A stretch of DNA of 64,000 nt from Cricetomys ansorgei (Eukaryota > Chordata > Mammalia > Rodentia > Nesomyidae): NCBI GenBank assembly GCA_026225945.1, contig JAMJFZ010001815.1, positions 14,484,501-14,548,500 on the forward strand. The letters are read 5' to 3'. This document shows positions 58,019-64,000 of the stretch, one piece after another. The notes under the pieces were generated by a model that was not told where the DNA came from, did not search any database, and was given only the letters and a program-made list of their open reading frames with translations. Each line of letters starts with the position of its first letter. Positions within the stretch are counted from its first letter, which is position 1. The translations under genes were made by a program, and so were the position numbers.

Positions 58019-61000
58019 ACATTTTCAAGAGAAAGTATCTGCTTCCTTCTTCCTTTCAACAGCCTCTGGCCATTATTTTTAAATGTGCGTTGCTTAGCCA
58101 ATGAAAATAGCAACTCTTGAGTGTTTTCAAATGTTTCCTCCTTCATTATTTGCTCAGAGAAGAGTGTCCTGTTCTTCCCATAGCACCCATTAACTGAAGT
58201 TCTTTTCACTAGAGTTGTTTTTCTTTTCTATTACAAACTGATTCCTCTCTACACAAACTAATAGCTTTCTATACTTTCTTTCCATATTACTACATTGTCT
58301 TTTCATCATTTTTTTGTGCTTGTTTTGCATTCCTTGGGCTCTACATTTAGATTTCCATTGTATGAAAGATTCAGGTTATTTTCCATTTCTATTACTTATT
58401 ATCACTTGACTTATAAATGGAGATTAAAGCATTTGCTCACATTTTATACTTCATGTACATGTGTGAGTATGGAAGAGTATAAGTACATGTAGGTGTTTTC
58501 TAATTGTAAAGCTATGTGTGAGTTTTGCATATTGCCTGGAGAACTACCATACTTCATTTTTAATAGTCAGAAACTAGTTACTAAATTGTGCACACTCTGA
58601 GAAAGATCTTTGCATTTCAGATGTGCGGTTTCATTCTTGTGCATTCCGTCTCACAGCATTTTAAAGTGTCATCACTTTTTAAAAAACCAGGTTGAAATAT
58701 ATTCTTTTTGAACCTTTACTCATAGTTTGTTAAAATGCAAAGATAAACAGAAAACAGAAAGCTTTGAATATTACTTGTCAGAAATAATGAAATATCCCTC
58801 CTCTGAATTTTGATGAGCAAATCAACACATTCAGTTTTCCATCAAGGAAGAAAAATAGCTGTCTCACTCCAACCCTTTTTCATTTATATGATCAAATTGA
58901 TATTGCTGTCACAGTGACCTTTATGTCTCTGTCTTAGGGTAATCTATGTGAAAATCATCTCCCAAAACACACCCTAGAACTCTCTCCTCTGCTTAACCAG
59001 CTAATTTATCTTTTTACCTGTGTAGAGAACCTAGTATTCTAAAGTTTGCTAATCTTTATTAATGTTACCAAGATGATTCTTCTGTCAGCACACATACACA
59101 AAAATCTCTCAAATACTTCTTGTTTGCTAGGATAAAAACTCTGAAATGTACCTATATATAAGGCATTTGTATTAGAAGACATATAGTTTACTGATAATTT
59201 AGGTCACCTAAGATTTACTGTTAGGTATCAGAGGTCCTTTAAGTACCCGTTGTCATTTGAAATTGATATAAGCTATGACCAATTTCACATTTACTGTGAC
59301 TAAAGCCAAGTGTGATTACAAATGAATGCACATAAGAAGGGAGAAGAACAAATGGACAGCTTTAAAGAGCATCAGACCTTTAATAATCAGATTTGAAGAA
59401 CATCCTTCAAGCAAGGAGAGACAGCAGCGAGGCTCCTAAGGAGGTTTGTGATGGTAGTGGCCCCAACGCATTTGACAGGGAAGCTGTGTTGCAACCACGC
59501 TTTAGCAAAGGTTTTGAGACCAGACTTCTCTATTGGTTAAACTTCTTACCACAAATCCCATGTGTTTTCAATTATATATCAGATTTAGATATTTGTATTT
59601 TGTCCTAAAAATTCAAAGGAGAATTTTGTAGTACCTCTTTAATTGAGTCATATAATTTCCACTGTTGAGTGGACTTTTCCTTTCCCAGTTTCTGTATCTT
59701 AAAGTCCACCAACTGACACATTGCTACGGGAATGGTAATTGATGCTTTATTGCTGCTGATTTATAACCTGAAGACTCAGGGGAAGAGTTATAAACAAACA
59801 CAGGATTCCAAGCCTTTGAAGTTTCAACTTCTTCAAATTGTTATCATCATTTAATTACTGTATATGAGGAAAGCACTAGGAAAATCATAGAGTTAGCTAT
59901 GCAAGCACAGGTCTTTAAGAACACATGGTCAAGATGTAGTCTAATCATCATTAGTTATTACTTTCAGAAAGGCCTGCTGAAAAGAGATTCAGCTAAATAA
60001 CCATCTTTCCCTGATTTGTAATGATTTGAATTAAAAAAGTAACTCCTCAGATAGATAAATTTTATTTGGATCTTCAATTTTCTTTCCAAGATTAAAAAAA
60101 AAAATCATTGTTTATAGTGTCATATATTTTTAAAAAACAGACAGATTCTGTTTCTTTGAAAGGGTGTTATTACCCAAAATGGCCTGAAGGATCTGTGACA
60201 AAATATTTGCTAATAAAATTCGCAGTATTAGGCTAATAAAATCTAATTAACAGAGAACATTGAACAATCTCACATAACACCATTTATAATAAATATTTAT
60301 AAATTAAAGGAATTAGTTGCTTTAAAATCCAGTTCATTTACATGCCAATTATTGGGCTTTCAGATTCAGAGAATGATATAAATTATCAATTTCTAATTAT
60401 GTAAGATGGGAATTACAATACAAAATCAGCCACAAAAGTTTGTGATTTATAATCATAGGAAATTAATGCTATTCTTATTGTGTTCATATAAAAACCTGAG
60501 TACTGAGATAAAAAGGTGTCTCAGGTACCACAGTTACAAATAGCATTCAAAGACACACATCTCATTCTTTTTGAATATACTCCTATTGGATATACTCCTC
60601 AATAACAAAGCAAAACAAAACAAAACAAAATAAACAGAAAACTTCATGTAGTTAAAAACCATTTCTTTGAAGTTCTGAGATTATAATTATAGCATCCCCG
60701 GAAATTAAAAAAAAAACAAAACTTTAAAAAACAGAAAAAAATTAAAAACAGAAAAAAATTTAAGGATGTAAATAAATCTATGATTCTTAAATACCAAAAA
60801 GCACATAGCTCCTTAAAGAGATTCATGTTTCTTAACTTGTATTCACAATCATATATATACTTGAAATACTTGTGACAGCATCTGGTAATATACTGAAGTA
60901 ATTTGAATTGTTGAATAGTTACTGTAATCTCTAGCTGCTCATGTCCATTTAAGTGTCTGAGGCTAACCATGGCCTTGCGTTTAATTGGGGTAAAATTTAA

Positions 61001-61809
61001 TCCATGTATTCACTGAGTGGCTGGATTTGGAGTGGGTTGATAAAAATGGTAGTAATATTACAGAGGTGACTTTAACTATTTCTGTTGTGGTCTGAATAGA
61101 AAAAGCATTGCAGACTGTAACAAAGTCATCTTCCTCTGATGGAGGAAATAACGAGTGACAGTGTTATGTGAAGGGAATCGTGAGTTATAATGGGACTAAT
61201 AGCATAGAGAACCTATAACACATTCTTGAATAGAAAGACAAAGAGGGAAGAAAAACGTCTGATCTTCTGCACACTGTATTCCAGTCCTCAGGAAGGGTCA
61301 TTTATAGTTTGGTCAAGTGGAAGCTACGGGAATGTGTGACCTGGGCAACAGCCTACGTGGTCATCCTTCTTAATCTACAATTACTACCCCATCAACTGTA
61401 TGGTTAATTTTTTAGCTACCACAAACCCCTTATGAATTTTTATATCAATGTGCAACTTCAGACAAGATATGAGACAATCAACAGCCTTTAAAAGCAGAAA
61501 TGTCCTCTTTCTTTTTTGTTTAGAAACTGGAAATGCCCTCTCTCAAAACAGAACCTCAGACACAGACATTCTTGCACACAAACTAGAAATGCTGAACTCC
61601 ATGAGGCTAGTGAAATCATGAGGATATCAAGAGAATGGAATTAACTCAGTAAAAGTAGCACACAGAGTGAGGCAGAACAGATAAAGCTTGGTCTGCTTCT
61701 CCAGTCACTGAATTTAAAGTGACACATTTCATTTTCTTTGATAAATTTTAATAATGGCCATCTTGTCCACCCCTCTTGGCATGCTGCAAGCTTAATAGGA
61801 ACTGGCTAG
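58019..61809. other. No recognisable feature apart from short A-rich tracts
   Basis: AT-rich DNA. A (CAAAA)n tract lies at 60606-60640 and A-rich low-complexity sequence at 60706-60762. Short frames (59393-59608; 60644-60970 minus) show no recognisable domain. Confidence 0.45.
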
Positions 61810-62032
61810 CAGTGGTTCTCAATCTTCCTAATGGTGTGACCCTTTAATACAGTTCCTCACATTGTGGTGACCTCCAGCCATAAAATTATCTTCATTGCTA
61901 CTTCATGACTACAATTTTGTTACTGTTATGAACTCTAATGTAAATATCTGATATGCGGGATGGTCTTAGGTGATCCCTTTGAAAAGGACATTTGATCCCA
62001 TAAGGTAGTAACCCAAAAGTTGAGAACCACTG
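61810..62032 (+). mobile_element. URR1-type non-autonomous hAT (Charlie) DNA transposon
   Basis: A 223-bp element with perfect 13-bp terminal inverted repeats CAGTGGTTCTCAA (61810-61822) and TTGAGAACCACTG (62020-62032). The interior reads 'gaccctttaatacagttcct', 'gtggtgacctccagccataa', 'aattatcttcattgctactt', 'gttactgttatgaactctaa' and 'tgatatgcgggatggtctta'. It encodes no transposase and would have been mobilised in trans. The flanking 8-bp target duplication is worn; both sides keep a GGCTA core. Confidence 0.95.
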
Positions 62033-63641
62033 GGCTAAGGAAAGGTGATTCATGATATTATTTATTAATCAGTTGTCTCTCGTTTTACAATATGAGATGG
62101 ATTTCTTTTGCCTACTCATTATTTTTTTTTATTACCTTCTACTCAGGCTTCATAGCAAAACTCATAGAGGATAAAACCTTGCAAAATGAAGTTGATTCCA
62201 CATGATTTTAAATGTTTAAACAGGAAATGCTTTACTCCTGCTCTTCTGTATCATGGTAAATCTCTATTTTATGGTGGTCTCTATTACACTGCAAACCTGT
62301 CAACATTAGCAGACACAAAGAAATTCCTCAAGTATTTAGTAAAATGGCATTCCAACACAGAGCTGTGCTCTTCTACTTTAGGTGATTATGAATATTCTTT
62401 GAATGGGTAAATATAGCATATAATTAAAAATTGAATAGAGAATTACTTCCTGGTACCCTTATTTATTTTATTCAAACTTTGCATGATTATAAGATAAAGA
62501 AAGGGCTTCTCTTTTGAATGTGATATTAGAGGAATCCGGAAATCAATTGCAGGAGCAACAGACTAGGGGTATCCTTAAATGGAATGTCTGTCATAGATCC
62601 TGTAGGATGAATATAAAATAAATGTAGACAAGTAATCTAAAGATATAAAGCAGTGTCAGTCAATTGCATCTATTTATTCTTTGCATTGTAATTTACTTAG
62701 CTTCTCATTATTTGCAATCCAGTATAATGTCTCTTATATAACACTGTATTTAGAATATGGACAGTAAAGTCATTGCTACTATTTCAAGCGCATGTGGTCA
62801 TCATCCAGATTAGGCCACAGGCTCATAGCCTGTTTATATCTGAAACTCATTATCTAGCAAAAGGTTACTTCAAGTAGGAAATTAGGTACAGGGCATCTGT
62901 GATATTTGTTTGACTCAGGGGCAGTTACTGGTCATATGTGCACTCTTCTAGCAATCATCTTACCTACAAGTATTTGCTTTTAAATAACAAAAGGTGATAT
63001 TGGATTGCAAGTAGCTTCAGTTCATTCTTATGTTAACATAGGGTTGACAAGTTGATAGGTGTTTGGTTCGTTTAAAGAAAGGTTCTTTTAAGAGAATGGC
63101 AACAGATTTCTGTCTTTTAACACCAAGTTTCAGAGAAATCTAAACACACAAAAAAATGCATTTTCTAGTTGCCAAGGAAAAATTGGCAAAGCAATGTGAT
63201 TTCTTGCTACCTAGTTCTGTTTTTCATGGTGAAACTAAACCTCAAGGGTGTGCTCTGGTCAATTGTTTGCATTCTTTTCTCATAATTAGTTCATACAGAT
63301 TTAATATGAAAATCAATTCATATTTTGAGACTATTTTCTGTGATAAGATTGTGAAATGGTGTCCAAAGGGAATCCTATACTGTTTTTCTACCTGAGACAT
63401 GTTTGTAGCTCAGTTCAATTAGCATATATTAAGAGATACTTAGTGTTTTTATGCATCAGACTCTGTGAAAAAAGAAATCAACTCTCAAACAGCTTTATTC
63501 TCTGGATGCTCCTTATTTTTCTCTTAGCCAAATAAAACACCTTCCTTTTTATGAATATGAATGATAATGCCATTCTGGTTTCTTCTATCTCATAGAAATA
63601 GCTCTTAGAAACTAAAACATATAAAAATAAAAAGTGCTGAT

Positions 63642-63642
<1 letters not shown>
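62033..63642. other. No recognisable feature
   Basis: AT-rich DNA with short frames (62186-62410 and 63156-63395) without recognisable domain. Confidence 0.5.

Positions 63643-63704
<62 letters not shown>
63643..63704. repeat. (TA)31 microsatellite
   Basis: Uninterrupted TA tract of about 62 bp. The poly-Tyr/Ile frame on the minus strand is an artefact. Confidence 0.98.
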
Positions 63705-63708
<4 letters not shown>

Positions 63709-64000
63709 TTTTTTTCAATTTGAAAAATGTTCTCGCTCTAATGAAGAAATAAGATAAAAGGTCTAGAAGAAGGGTTGTACCTGAATGTAGCTTACAGTAA
63801 AAATGTTGGGCAATAATGATGAACTAACCTATTTCTAAAATGTTAAATAATTGATACTTTTGAAGATCATCTGGAAAGGTATGCATATTTTGTACTGACA
63901 TAAGACCATGTTTCAATTTATGTGTCATGTTCAGAAGAGGAACAGGTGCACTGGGTTAATCAACATGTATTGTCTAGCATCGCTTGAGAGCCCCTTACAA

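Overview
The window is intergenic or deep intronic nuclear DNA from a muroid (mouse-like) rodent. It is AT-rich, and I find no intact protein-coding gene, rRNA, tRNA, CRISPR array or bacterial-type feature. The rodent call rests on B1/PB1, ID, B3 and B4/RSINE1-class SINEs, MT-class MaLR LTRs, a URR1 hAT element and rodent (Lx-like) L1 3'UTRs. The freshest B1 copy (78-252) carries GACTCACAGGGATCC where a typical house-mouse B1 differs. That suggests a non-Mus lineage (cricetid or rat-like), but the species is not resolved. Assignments are pattern recognition against remembered consensus sequences, with no database search.

Layout: 0-5 kb holds the B1 with an 11-bp target duplication and an L1 3' end (1795-3018). 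5-10 kb has a PB1 relic and an MT-class LTR (6388-6782). 10-12.6 kb is the most structured part: TA/TG microsatellites with a large inverted repeat, two oppositely oriented L1 3'UTR pieces that look like a twin-primed insertion, and two long perfect hairpins (11255-11314 and 12484-12540). 14-19.4 kb has scattered SINE relics and a second MT-class LTR. 20.5-24.4 kb is a decayed sense-strand L1 (5' region, ORF1, ORF2 and 3'UTR pieces) interrupted by a solo ERVK-type LTR with a perfect 6-bp target duplication. 24.7-29.8 kb has antisense L1 ends, an RSINE1-class SINE and an unclassified repeat.

33.2-34.6 kb contains two independent ERVK-type solo LTRs, each with its own perfect 6-bp duplication, around a small SINE. 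A fourth probable LTR lies at 40.0-40.6 kb. All four are on the minus strand. 40.75-42.0 kb contains a roughly 245-bp direct duplication about 1 kb apart. 42-45 kb holds SINEs; 47.3-48.5 kb an L1 3'UTR with a microsatellite cluster; 51.6-54.4 kb an unclassified repeat, an MT-class LTR, an L1 tail and two B4-class SINEs. 56.0-56.6 kb is a possible decayed processed pseudogene of unknown parent. 61.81-62.03 kb is a URR1-type hAT element with perfect terminal inverted repeats. The remainder is AT-rich DNA in which I see nothing assignable.

There is no gene network to describe. What can be read is the insertion and rearrangement history. I found no convincing new biological system. The most unusual structures are the two near-perfect hairpins at 11.3 and 12.5 kb, the probable L1 inversion around the first, and the 1-kb-spaced direct duplication at 41-42 kb.
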